DNA of 44,790 nt from an uncultured Candidatus Melainabacteria bacterium (GTDB lineage Bacteria; Cyanobacteriota; Vampirovibrionia; Gastranaerophilales; Gastranaerophilaceae), in NCBI GenBank assembly GCA_934747335.1, contig CAKVGS010000015.1, positions 1 through 44,790 of the forward strand, given 5' to 3'. Made by a program: the position numbers and the translations under genes. Positions 7,782-14,919 of the stretch are shown in pieces. Position 1 is the stretch's first letter; each line of letters opens with the position of its first letter. The notes below the pieces were generated by a model. The model did not search any database, had not been told where the DNA came from, and worked only from the letters and a program-made list of their open reading frames with translations.

Positions 7782-8474
7782 TTACCTAGTATATTCACAT
7801 ATCAAGCGATTATATGTATTTACAAAACTAGATGTCTTACTAAGTATGGTTGAATTATCATTATCTGGTAAATATGCAAGAAACTCTTTTATATTATCAT
7901 ATACTTTTAAAGTTTTAGTAGGATGCTTAAAAATTTGTTCATAGTGAAATATTCTATTTCTTAATCGTCTAATTTCATATAATTGTCGTGAAATTTTGCT
8001 TATTTCTTGCTTTTTACTTGGGTAATTTGCAAAAACACTTCTAAAACATTTCTTTTTGTGCCAAATAGTAAGACTGTATTGTTTTGAGCAGATACTTGTC
8101 CAAAAACCGAAATTTAGATTTGCAATTACTTTACCTTGTGTAAATTCTTTAGAATTATTTTTACATTCTTCTTTAGTAGAATTATATGTATTCAATAAGG
8201 TGTTATAATCTTTTTCTACAAGAATTTTATTAAACTCAATTTCTTCTTCGAGCCAATTTTCAGAGAAGTTAGCTTTTAACATTGAATCAATAGAGTTTCT
8301 CAATGTGATTTCAAGAATGGATAATTCTGGATATAGACTTTGAGAGATTTGAATGTTGTCAACATAACGTGATAATACTTTCTCAATTGTATCATCTTCA
8401 TTACGAATAAATGATTTTAATCTTTCAACGCTAATATTTGTAGAATATTTTTCTAAATCTTGTTCTGTAATCAT
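7782..8474 (-). CDS. Abi-like HEPN protein (candidate RNase toxin / abortive infection)
   Basis: A 230-aa protein of the Abi-like family, whose members are HEPN-fold proteins linked to abortive infection. Conserved features (numbered from the longer start at 8489) are ELSILEITLRNSID near residues 55-68, NLNFGFW at 125-130, and RLRNRIFHYE, where R177-xxxx-H182 is the R-X4-6-H RNase motif. The start is uncertain: a TATAAT overlaps the first codons of the longer form, and transcription would begin at the A of the ATG at 8474, giving a leaderless message. It interrupts the tail operon between X and D and is bracketed by inverted repeats, so it looks like an acquired moron. RNase activity is inferred from the motif. 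Confidence 0.85.
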   Translation of the reverse strand: MITEQDLEKYSTNISVERLKSFIRNEDDTIEKVLSRYVDNIQISQSLYPELSILEITLRNSIDSMLKANFSENWLEEEIEFNKILVEKDYNTLLNTYNSTKEECKNNSKEFTQGKVIANLNFGFWTSICSKQYSLTIWHKKKCFRSVFANYPSKKQEISKISRQLYEIRRLRNRIFHYEQIFKHPTKTLKVYDNIKEFLAYLPDNDNSTILSKTSSFVNTYNRLICEYTR

Positions 8475-8480
8475 ACGACT

Positions 8481-8508
8481 ATTATACATTAAACAGCAAA
8501 TTCAGTAA
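8481..8508 (-). promoter_or_regulatory. Predicted HEPN gene promoter, likely leaderless
   Basis: Read on the minus strand: TTACTG (8508-8503), 16-base spacer, TATAAT (8486-8481), then six bases to the ATG at 8474. The expected transcription start coincides with that ATG. The -35 element lies inside the right 18-bp inverted repeat, so a protein bound there could control the gene. Confidence 0.5.
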
Positions 8509-8517
8509 TTATTTAAT
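8500..8517 (-). repeat. Right 18-bp inverted repeat bracketing the HEPN module
   Basis: Exact reverse complement of 7639-7656. It overlaps the -35 hexamer of the predicted HEPN promoter. It could be a terminal repeat of a small inserted module or one of two copies of an operator. Confidence 0.85.
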
Positions 8518-8542
8518 TTTCAAAGTACAAACGATTTTGGGG

Positions 8543-8758
8543 TTATTTTTTCCAAGGTGGAAGTTCAAATTTAATTGTTTCAGAATCTTCCAAAATTGGA
8601 ATTTTTAGTTTTATTCCTGATGGTAAAACAGGTTCAATTGGAATGTTAGGATTTGCTTTAATTATTTCTTCATACAGAGTTGGAGTTTTGTAGAATTTTT
8701 GTGAAATCAAATCCCAACGGTCAGAATCCTTGGTTATGTAACTGTAGTATTCACTCAT
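8543..8758 (-). CDS. Tail protein X (LysM-like)
   Basis: A 71-aa protein of the P2 gpX family, a LysM-fold protein needed for tail completion. Family features are SYITKDSDRWDLISQKFYKTPTLYEEIIKANP (seen as DRWDLISQKFY and IIKANPNI) and the VLPSGIKLKIP strand. Its ATG overlaps the stop of U (TAATG). In related phages the next gene is D; here the HEPN module intervenes. Confidence 0.92.
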   Translation of the reverse strand: MSEYYSYITKDSDRWDLISQKFYKTPTLYEEIIKANPNIPIEPVLPSGIKLKIPILEDSETIKFELPPWKK

Positions 8759-9177
8759 TATTTCTTTTTAAAACCTTTTTCTTGCTTGTCCTCTTCTTCA
8801 ATTTTTCCTGTATATTCCTTTAACCTGATTTCTACTTGAATAGAAATCAAATCACCTTGTGCAGAGGCTTGCTCGGTTGTTTTTGTGATTTCTTCAATAA
8901 CAAAAACTCCTACATATTCACCATTACCCTTGATAAATTTGAGCGGTTTTGCTTTGTCAGCTACTTCAGTAAGTTTTTTCAATTCTTTTTCCGGCTCACA
9001 AAAATTCTTGTGAAAATTTAATTTCAAATTTTCCTGCAACAAATTTTTACCCATAAATTGTAAAACTGATTTGTTTTCAATCCGCTCGTGTTCTGCGTAA
9101 TTGTATGAAACAGTTTCTGTTAAGCCGTTAAAGTAAGTTATTAATTCAAATTTAATGTCACCAAGTTGTGCAAACAT
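8758..9177 (-). CDS. Tail protein U
   Basis: A 139-aa GpU-family protein, involved in tail tube or baseplate completion. It starts MFAQLGDIKFEL, has the LTETVSYNYAEHERIENKSVLQFMG pattern near residues 20-43, and a YVGVFVIEEITKTTEQASAQGDLISIQVEIRLKEY segment (key parts VIEEI and IQVEIRLKEY). The C-terminus is a Lys/Glu tail. An AAGGA ribosome site precedes the ATG. It sits directly after the tape measure, as in P2-like phages. Confidence 0.9.
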   Translation of the reverse strand: MFAQLGDIKFELITYFNGLTETVSYNYAEHERIENKSVLQFMGKNLLQENLKLNFHKNFCEPEKELKKLTEVADKAKPLKFIKGNGEYVGVFVIEEITKTTEQASAQGDLISIQVEIRLKEYTGKIEEEDKQEKGFKKK

Positions 9178-9191
9178 TTTTTAATCCTTGT

Positions 9192-11561
9192 TTAGTAAGC
9201 CATTCTCAATCTGCGTTCGTTTTCTTGCTTGAAAATCCTCAAAATCTCATCTTTGTGTTGCTTTAACATTTGTGCAAAATCTTCTTTTGATGCAGTTCCT
9301 GATAAAGTAATAATCGGATTGTAGTGGATTGTAACAGGGGCAGAATGGTTTTGTGTTACAAAATTTGAATTCGGAACATTTGCCTTAAATCCTGTATTAA
9401 ACACACCAAGAGTTTTGTTCATAGCAGAAACTATCGGTGCAGGTTTGATTGTTTGAGCTACCGTTTCAATAATTTTCACTTTGTTTAAATCTTTTAACGG
9501 ACCGGTTTTAGCAGGTGAGTGCGGTAAAAAATCTCTGATGGTTTGAGTAACTTTTTTTATTGCATCCGATACTTTTCCAACACCTGACATTATTCCGTTT
9601 GCTATCATTGTCGGAATTTTTAATCCGCATTCAAATATTTTTGAAACAAATTGAGTTACTTTAACAATAATGCTTGCGATTGCTTTACCAAACCTGACAC
9701 CCATATTTTCAGCAGCACCGCCAACATCATCAACAGGCTTGATTATTTGTTTAAACCAATTGATTAAAGCTTTTATCGGTGTAATAATCGGACTCATAGC
9801 TTCACCCATTCGCTTGAATATAGGTAAGACAGGCTGTAAACCTTCAACTAACCCTTGCCACATTCCTTTAAAAAATCCGCTAATCGGTTTCCAATATTTG
9901 TAGATTAATAACGCTGCCGCTCCTATTGCTAAAGCTATCCAACCGATTGGCGAAGTTAGAAGAGTAAGAGAAAATGCTCTAAAAGATACAATTGCGTTTT
10001 TTATCAGATTTGGAATATTAAGAAATGCAGTTTTAAAACTATTTAATCCGCTAATAAACATTGATGGAAAGGCTTTAGCGGAAGTTATCACCCAATTTCT
10101 CAAAGCCACAGTTGATTCTGCCATCTTTGTCGGAAGTGTTTTAAAACTATTCACGATTCCATATCTTAATTCTGTATCAATTCTTTTGATATCACTAAAT
10201 AACGCTCCAAGCGTGAAGGTTTGAGCAGTTGAAGTTAAACCGAAGAATTTTAGAAGATTTGCAGAATTTTGTATAAGTACAGGAGTCAATTTTCTTGCAT
10301 TATTCAAAAAATCACCATAAAATCCTAAAAGTTTACTTCCCATCAAGCTTGCAACACCAACGGTTGATGCAATAGCTCCAAAACCGACTAAAGATATTGC
10401 AAAAAAGCTTTTTGCTTGAGGTGATAATTTGCCAAACAGATTAATTCCGTATTCAGTCAAATCCAAGAGTTTGCCAAATAATGGCGATAATGCTTCTCCA
10501 AGTTCAATACCAATAGTTTGAGTAAGGTTTTTCATTCTCTGAAGTCTTGCGTGTTCGGTGTTGTATTGTTTTTGATACCCTTCATCAATTAATGAAACTC
10601 CATATCTCATAGATTGAAGTGTATCGATATAGCTTTGACTTTGTTTTGTTGTTAAACCAAGTACAGCGTTGTATGCCATAGTAGAACCGAATAATCCTAA
10701 AATTGCAGAATCATTACCGTTTACTTTGTCTGTAATTGCTTTAAACGCATTAACCATACCGCCTGATTTTTGGATTAATTCTTTAAAACTTTTAACTCCT
10801 AATGAATTAAAAACTTTTGCAGAATCTTCAGACTCTCGAGTCATACCTGCAATAGCTGCTTTCAATTGGTGGTGTGCTTGAGCTGCTGGTTGACCTGTTG
10901 TCGTTAGTGCAGCAACTGCGGCTAAATAATCATCCAATTCGATTCCTGCTGCTGCAACAGTTCCGGCAACAGAACCAAAACCTTGTGCAATTCCTGAAAT
11001 TGTAGTTTTACCATATTTAACGGTTTTGAAAATTGTATCATATACTTTGTCCGCTTTTTCACCTTTCAGTTGAAAAGCATTTAAAGAAGATGTTACCAAA
11101 TCAACTGCTTCCGAAGTCGAACCTAAACCTGTTAAACCTAATTGTGCAGAACGTTCTAAAACTTTAAACTGCATATCAGCACTAATTCCGGCAGAGCGAA
11201 TATCATACAAAGCAGAAGTCAAACCTTCTAAAGCCACAGGTGTTCTTTTTGCAATTTCTAAAACTTCATCTTTCATAGCACCAAAATTCTCAATATTTGT
11301 ATCAATCAACGTTGAAACATTGGACATTCCTGCTTCAAAATCAGCAGCCATTTTTAAATTAACGGCTCCAAAACCGACTAAAGCACCACCCACAAGCGAA
11401 GCCGTTTTACCGAATTTTTCCAATCTTTCTGATGTATCTTTAATTTTTGCTTGCATTTTATTAAAGTCATCATTCGATTTTTGAACGGCATCACGAATAA
11501 CTTTTGACATCTTATCAAAAGCTACAAGGGTTAATGATACTTTCATTGCTTCGTCTAGCAT
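9192..11561 (-). CDS. Tail tape measure protein (TP901 type)
   Basis: A 789-aa tape measure protein that sets tail length and may help DNA pass the membrane. The N-terminal third has the TP901-core pattern: AADFEAGMSNVSTLID, IAKRTPVALEGLTSALYDI, AAGIELDDYLAAVAALT, then GQPAAQAHHQLKAAI. Two hydrophobic segments follow (around residues 390-415 and 540-560, TSPIGWIALAIGAAALLIY). The C-terminal part repeats helical and Gly-rich stretches and ends in a charged QENERRLRMAY tail. The ATG at 11561 overlaps the stop of the frameshifted chaperone by seven bases; a second ATG five codons later is a possible start. Confidence 0.93.
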   Translation of the reverse strand: MLDEAMKVSLTLVAFDKMSKVIRDAVQKSNDDFNKMQAKIKDTSERLEKFGKTASLVGGALVGFGAVNLKMAADFEAGMSNVSTLIDTNIENFGAMKDEVLEIAKRTPVALEGLTSALYDIRSAGISADMQFKVLERSAQLGLTGLGSTSEAVDLVTSSLNAFQLKGEKADKVYDTIFKTVKYGKTTISGIAQGFGSVAGTVAAAGIELDDYLAAVAALTTTGQPAAQAHHQLKAAIAGMTRESEDSAKVFNSLGVKSFKELIQKSGGMVNAFKAITDKVNGNDSAILGLFGSTMAYNAVLGLTTKQSQSYIDTLQSMRYGVSLIDEGYQKQYNTEHARLQRMKNLTQTIGIELGEALSPLFGKLLDLTEYGINLFGKLSPQAKSFFAISLVGFGAIASTVGVASLMGSKLLGFYGDFLNNARKLTPVLIQNSANLLKFFGLTSTAQTFTLGALFSDIKRIDTELRYGIVNSFKTLPTKMAESTVALRNWVITSAKAFPSMFISGLNSFKTAFLNIPNLIKNAIVSFRAFSLTLLTSPIGWIALAIGAAALLIYKYWKPISGFFKGMWQGLVEGLQPVLPIFKRMGEAMSPIITPIKALINWFKQIIKPVDDVGGAAENMGVRFGKAIASIIVKVTQFVSKIFECGLKIPTMIANGIMSGVGKVSDAIKKVTQTIRDFLPHSPAKTGPLKDLNKVKIIETVAQTIKPAPIVSAMNKTLGVFNTGFKANVPNSNFVTQNHSAPVTIHYNPIITLSGTASKEDFAQMLKQHKDEILRIFKQENERRLRMAY

Positions 11562-11955
11562 TCGTCCTGTTCCAATGTGTTTCGACTATTTAGTCCGTAT
11601 TTTATTGCTTGCTTGCACCAATAAATCAAATCATCAATCGACATTTGAGCAAGCTCCGAATATTGCCAACCTGTAATTTTGCACAAATAAATTATTGTTT
11701 GGCTGTCAGGGAGGTTGCTTCCTTTTTTGAACCACCTGTGATTTCTGTTTGGATAGCTAAAACATCCTCCAAATCCATTTCTAAAACATCTTCATACACG
11801 ATACTTTGACCATCAATTTCCGTTAGTTGTGCGATTAAAGCGTATGGAATTTCATCCGATGAATTGGAATTCTTTTGAGCATTCAATAAATCAATCCCTT
11901 TGCCTTTTTTAATCATTGCAATTTTACCTGACGGAAGTGTAAGTTCTTTTGTCAT
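11555..11955 (-). CDS. Tail assembly chaperone, -1 frameshift fusion (gpE/E'-like)
   Basis: Shifting -1 at the slippery site joins the first 78 codons to a second frame that reads through 55 more codons to a stop at 11555-11557, giving a 133-aa fusion. The second frame encodes ICKLTG-type sequence (here CKITGWQYSELAQMSIDDL, then YWCKQAIKYG) that matches the short E' proteins of contractile phages and has no usable start of its own. No stop interrupts the new frame after the slip site. Zero-frame and shifted products in unequal ratio are well established for tail chaperones of P2, lambda and Mu-like phages. Confidence 0.85.
11692..11955 (-). CDS. Tail assembly chaperone, unshifted product
   Basis: An 87-aa protein with the pattern of Mu gp41/Phage_TAC proteins (KELTLPSGKIAMIKKGKGIDLLNAQK, seen as LTLPSGK and GKGIDLLNAQ). 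Such proteins coat the tape measure before the tube polymerises. It has a strong TTAGGAG site before the ATG. Near its 3' end the message contains a slippery A AAA AAG that extends the protein into a second reading frame. It is the first tail gene after terminase on this strand, although tube and sheath are on the other strand. Confidence 0.88.
   Translation of the reverse strand: MTKELTLPSGKIAMIKKGKGIDLLNAQKNSNSSDEIPYALIAQLTEIDGQSIVYEDVLEMDLEDVLAIQTEITGGSKKEATSLTAKQ
11722..11728 (-). promoter_or_regulatory. Slippery heptamer A AAA AAG for -1 frameshifting
   Basis: On the minus strand the zero-frame codons read TCA AAA AAG, giving A_AAA_AAG, the same heptamer that E. coli dnaX uses. It lies 30 bases before the zero-frame stop. 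I did not find an obvious stable stimulatory stem immediately 3' of it. Confidence 0.85.
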
Positions 11956-12099
11956 ATTTTTTCTCCTAATAAATTTTTAGTATTTTAGTTGCTACCGCAT
12001 ACTGTTCAAAAAGTGTTCAAAAACGGCTGTATTAAATTTTATGGGGTGCATTGGTATAAATTATCATTCAACATGTTTTTACAGGTCTTAAAATCGATT
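11956..12099 (-). promoter_or_regulatory. Intergenic leader of the tail operon with candidate promoter
   Basis: A 144-base gap between terminase large and the chaperone gene, without a reading frame. On the minus strand it contains two spaced TTTTTGAAC units; the second gives TTGAAC, a 16-base spacer and TAAAAT, a plausible promoter for the tail genes. The words ACACTTTTTGAAC also occur upstream of the Dam gene (about 23659-23671). Confidence 0.4.
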
Positions 12100-13455
12100 T
12101 TAAAAATTTTCTGTAATTCTCAAACTTTCATATTTTTTTCGAGTTATAATATCAACCGATGAATACGGAATTGAACAGGCAATAAGAGCAAGTGCTAATG
12201 CCCAAAACCTGTCTGCGTGTCCGTTTACTTCAGCAGAATCGGCATCAAAACGTATATTTCCTGCTTTGGTTGCAACTCTTCTTATTGAGTGCAAATCCTC
12301 TCGAATATCGTGGTCGTTTGGGATAAATACAGATTTATCTTCAAAATTTGTCCTCAAATTGTATGCCATTTCTTCTTTGGATTTGTTGGTGAACATAACC
12401 GCCTCGACTCGGTATTTGCCGAAATCTTTTTGTGCAGTTTCAGCGAGTTGCATTCCGATTCCTGTACTATCAATACAACACCTTCTTAATTTTGGATGCC
12501 TCAAAATTGCAGAAATTATTTCGTACTGAATATGAAACGGAGTTTTTTCTAAGACTTTAACTTTTCTTGTGTATTTAGAATTCTCAAATCTTTCCAAACA
12601 CCAAATTACGGTTAAATCTTTCCTTCTGCCGATATCGACTCCGACATATAAATCACCTTTTATTGTTTCAAGTGATTTTAAAATATCTGTCATCTCACAA
12701 GGTGTGATAAGTTCATACGGTAGAAATGCACAGGCTTCGTCTATTGCGACACAGCAATATTCTTGTAACCAAGTGTACTCGTCAAAGCAGTTTTTACGTT
12801 CTTCTTCAAGCCATTCTTCCTGTTCTGCTTTGGTTGTTTTTCGTCCGAAAATTTTATCAACCAAATCCTCAGCTACTGCAAGTTGAATCGGTGTTTTGTG
12901 ATGACTCCACTTTAATTTACCTCTTTCAACTTGGTCTAAGAATTTGTAATAAAGACAACTTTGACCGTTGTGTGTTGAAAGTATCCTTAAAGGGTATCCC
13001 CAAGTGATACAAGGTCGTGCAGCTTTCCAAAGTTCGGCAGGATTATTGTGAAAAGCAAATTCATCAAGAACAACTTTTCCGCCTTTAGAACGAAAACCTT
13101 TGGGGTTTGAAGATAAAGCGTGAATTTTTGTTCCGTTTGAAAACTGGATAACATACGCTTTGATATCTTTTTCTTTGTCTAAAACCTGTTCGCCCAAATC
13201 CTTTGCGGCAATATTAAACAAAGTTGCCCATTGTTTACAGTAATCAATATACTCACGAGCAGCAGATTCATCGGCAGAAGAGAACCAAACGGCAGGTACA
13301 ATCCGCTTTACACAATCTCTTACATCTTCATAACTTTGAACATACGTTGCTCCTATTCTTCTGGACTTTTCCCAGATTTTTACTTTTGAATTATCGTTTA
13401 ACCACCGCATCTGATACGGTAAGAAAAATTTAGTTTTCTTCATTTTGGTTGTCAT
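12100..13455 (-). CDS. Terminase large subunit (Mu gp28-like)
   Basis: Packaging ATPase-nuclease of about 450 aa. The ATPase part has an atypical Walker A (KSRRIGATYV) and Walker B VVLDEFAF about 100 residues later, followed by the coupling segment LSTHNG. The nuclease part has the RNase-H-like acidic residues in VGVDIGRRKDLTV, CCIDSTGIGMQLAE and the late HADRFWALALAL. The start is uncertain between ATGs at 13455 and 13443; 13455 has a weak GGGAA upstream. Either way it overlaps the small-subunit gene. Separation from the portal gene (on the other strand, 7 kb away) is unusual for Mu-like phages. Confidence 0.92.
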   Translation of the reverse strand: MTTKMKKTKFFLPYQMRWLNDNSKVKIWEKSRRIGATYVQSYEDVRDCVKRIVPAVWFSSADESAAREYIDYCKQWATLFNIAAKDLGEQVLDKEKDIKAYVIQFSNGTKIHALSSNPKGFRSKGGKVVLDEFAFHNNPAELWKAARPCITWGYPLRILSTHNGQSCLYYKFLDQVERGKLKWSHHKTPIQLAVAEDLVDKIFGRKTTKAEQEEWLEEERKNCFDEYTWLQEYCCVAIDEACAFLPYELITPCEMTDILKSLETIKGDLYVGVDIGRRKDLTVIWCLERFENSKYTRKVKVLEKTPFHIQYEIISAILRHPKLRRCCIDSTGIGMQLAETAQKDFGKYRVEAVMFTNKSKEEMAYNLRTNFEDKSVFIPNDHDIREDLHSIRRVATKAGNIRFDADSAEVNGHADRFWALALALIACSIPYSSVDIITRKKYESLRITENF

Positions 13456-13906
13456 TTGGGGTAATTCCCAATACTTCTTCTTCGATTTGTGCAATCAATT
13501 CAGGTGTTAAACCTCGCTTGATTTCTGTTTTTTCTTTTTGTGCGATTGTATCTTCGTATTTTTTCGATGTTCCAAATAACGGCACAAATCTGCAAAGTGC
13601 GTTTAATCTTGCGGGATCTATCTTTTCTCCGGCATCAATATCGGCTGAAATTTCACGCATAATTTTTCTAGCGAATTCAAACAATTCCTCATGAAAAGAT
13701 GTTTTTGATTTCAGAAACGATGCTCGTTTTTTGTCCCATTCGTATCCTGCACGCCAATTGTTGATTGTTTTTCGATTGAGATTTAATTGTTTTGCTATCG
13801 CATCCGCAGGAAGATATTCGTACACAAACAGCCTTTCTGCTTCCGTCAAAAATTCTTCTTTTTTGCTATTCAAATTCTGCCTCCAATTTTTTAATTTTTT
13901 CGGCAT
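13430..13906 (-). CDS. Terminase small subunit (DUF1804 / Mu gp27-like)
   Basis: A 158-aa DNA-recognition subunit. Residues about 18-60 form a helix-turn-helix with the DUF1804-type pattern: AERLFVYEYLPADAIAKQLNLNRKTI, then NNWRAGYEWDKKRA. A helical oligomerisation part follows (FEFARKIMREISADIDAGEKI), and after it the LNALCRFVPLFG segment often seen in these proteins. It overlaps the large subunit start. A pac-type site would be expected close to this gene. Confidence 0.88.
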   Translation of the reverse strand: MPKKLKNWRQNLNSKKEEFLTEAERLFVYEYLPADAIAKQLNLNRKTINNWRAGYEWDKKRASFLKSKTSFHEELFEFARKIMREISADIDAGEKIDPARLNALCRFVPLFGTSKKYEDTIAQKEKTEIKRGLTPELIAQIEEEVLGITPNDNQNEEN

Positions 13907-14108
13907 AGTTTTTCATCTCAGTTTGAACGGTATTTAAACGGCTTGTGATTGATACGATTTTATCCATATCAAGTAAAACTATTGCTTCATAAGGATTTAA
14001 AAGCGAACGCAGCAGAAGAATTAATCCTGATGCTTCGGTATCCAATGCTCGATATGTCTTTTTAGATTCCGCCAAAAGTCCTTTTAATTGCAGTCTTTCG
14101 ATATTCAT
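13866..14108 (-). CDS. Small helical phage protein (Mu gp26 position)
   Basis: An 80-aa, highly helical, charged protein whose 3' end overlaps the terminase small subunit by 41 bases. It occupies the slot of Mu gp26, upstream of terminase, and its size and heptad-rich C-terminus (EMKNYAEKIKKLEAEFE) fit that kind of protein. No conserved catalytic residue was seen; function unknown. Confidence 0.7.
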   Translation of the reverse strand: MNIERLQLKGLLAESKKTYRALDTEASGLILLLRSLLNPYEAIVLLDMDKIVSITSRLNTVQTEMKNYAEKIKKLEAEFE

Positions 14109-14354
14109 CTAGTTGACCTCCTTTTTTAGAAGAGGACACCAAAGGTTGTTGTCGATTTTGCTTTCAATTCTTGAAAGGAGTGCTGCATGAAATTGGTTGG
14201 TTTCAAGAAGGTCTTTTAGTATTTCAAAATTATTTTGAATAATTTGTTCAAACGCTTTAACTTGGGACTGGTGATAAATATACCAAATCGCAAATATGAG
14301 CGCAGGAAAACCGATATTCTCTAATAGCGGTTGTAGTTGGTCTAGTATTTCCAT
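14109..14354 (-). CDS. Small membrane-anchored coiled-coil phage protein (Mu gp25 position)
   Basis: An 81-aa protein with one membrane segment (about residues 11-29, IGFPALIFAIWYIYH) and a C-terminal helical region. I chose the ATG at 14354 because AAAGGA sits 8 bases upstream; a longer frame to 14510 has a low-complexity N-terminus and no ribosome site. The topology resembles DUF2730/Mu gp25 proteins, with which it shares position. A holin or Rz-like role is possible but not indicated by a motif. Confidence 0.7.
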   Translation of the reverse strand: MEILDQLQPLLENIGFPALIFAIWYIYHQSQVKAFEQIIQNNFEILKDLLETNQFHAALLSRIESKIDNNLWCPLLKKEVN

Positions 14355-14621
14355 AATGCTGTCCTTTCTGTTTTTGAGAAAGAAAGTCGGTTGCAAGAGG
14401 CTTGTAAATTCAAGCATTGCAACCTTCTTAGAGGGTAGGGGAGATTTGTAAATGAATAAGGTTAGAATAAATTTGTAATAAAACAATACTAAATCGAACA
14501 TCTTTAGCACCGCGAGCGTTTTTTAGCGAGCGTGAGAGTGCAAGCTCAGCTTGCAACATCCATTCAATACACGCTCGTAAGAGCGTAGGAAGCAATAGCG
14601 TGTTTTCTCTTTCTTTTCGTT

Positions 14622-14663
14622 CTTTTCTTTCTCTTTTCTTTCGCAACAAAAGAGAAAGAAAAG
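14622..14663. repeat. Perfect 16-bp polypyrimidine/polypurine hairpin
   Basis: CTTTTCTTTCTCTTTT at 14622-14637 and its exact complement AAAAGAGAAAGAAAAG at 14648-14663, with a 10-base loop. All pyrimidines are on one arm and all purines on the other. It could end transcripts entering from either side or form an unusual DNA structure. Confidence 0.85.
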
Positions 14664-14783
14664 GACATTAAAAAAAAGTTCTTCAAAATAATTCTAATAT
14701 TTAAGAATATAAAGGTTCGTTTTATCTCAAATGCTTTTAAAGCACTTGAGATATCCTCAGTCTAACTTTGTTCAACCACCGTT

Positions 14784-14852
14784 TCAAATGAACAATGCAA
14801 AATTTTTTACATTGAAAAATTCAATGCTAAAAATTTTGTTTTGAACATTTGA
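14784..14852. repeat. Long interrupted palindrome upstream of the head operon
   Basis: Matching arms TCAAATG (14784-14790) and CATTTGA (14846-14852), then CAAAATTTTT against AAAAATTTTG, then an inner CATTGAA-AAA-TTCAATG. The symmetry is centred near 14818, about 100 bases before the first head gene. It is a candidate operator or cruciform. Confidence 0.65.
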
Positions 14853-14919
14853 GAACCGCCTCTAACACAAGTTATAGTTAGAATACTTACCAACAACACA
14901 AAAAAATGGAGCTAAAAAA

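Larger units (their letters stand above)
14355..14919. promoter_or_regulatory. Divergent, hairpin-rich control region between the two phage operons
   Basis: A 565-base region between the minus-strand packaging/tail block and the plus-strand head block. It holds no convincing gene. From left to right: a GC-rich patch (14505-14603) with hairpins GCAAGC/GCTTGC (14540-14554) and ACGCTC/GAGCGT (14571-14586); a perfect 16-bp hairpin (14622-14663); a 14-bp hairpin with one mismatch (14724-14752); and a long imperfect palindrome (14784-14852). Divergent late promoters must lie here. Its closeness to terminase makes a packaging site possible. Confidence 0.6.

Noticed and set aside
14428..14649. 73-codon minus-strand frame with an Arg/Lys/Glu-rich start
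   Set aside because: It spans the perfect hairpin and the GC-rich hairpins, has biased low-complexity translation and no ribosome site. It is a by-product of the inverted repeats.
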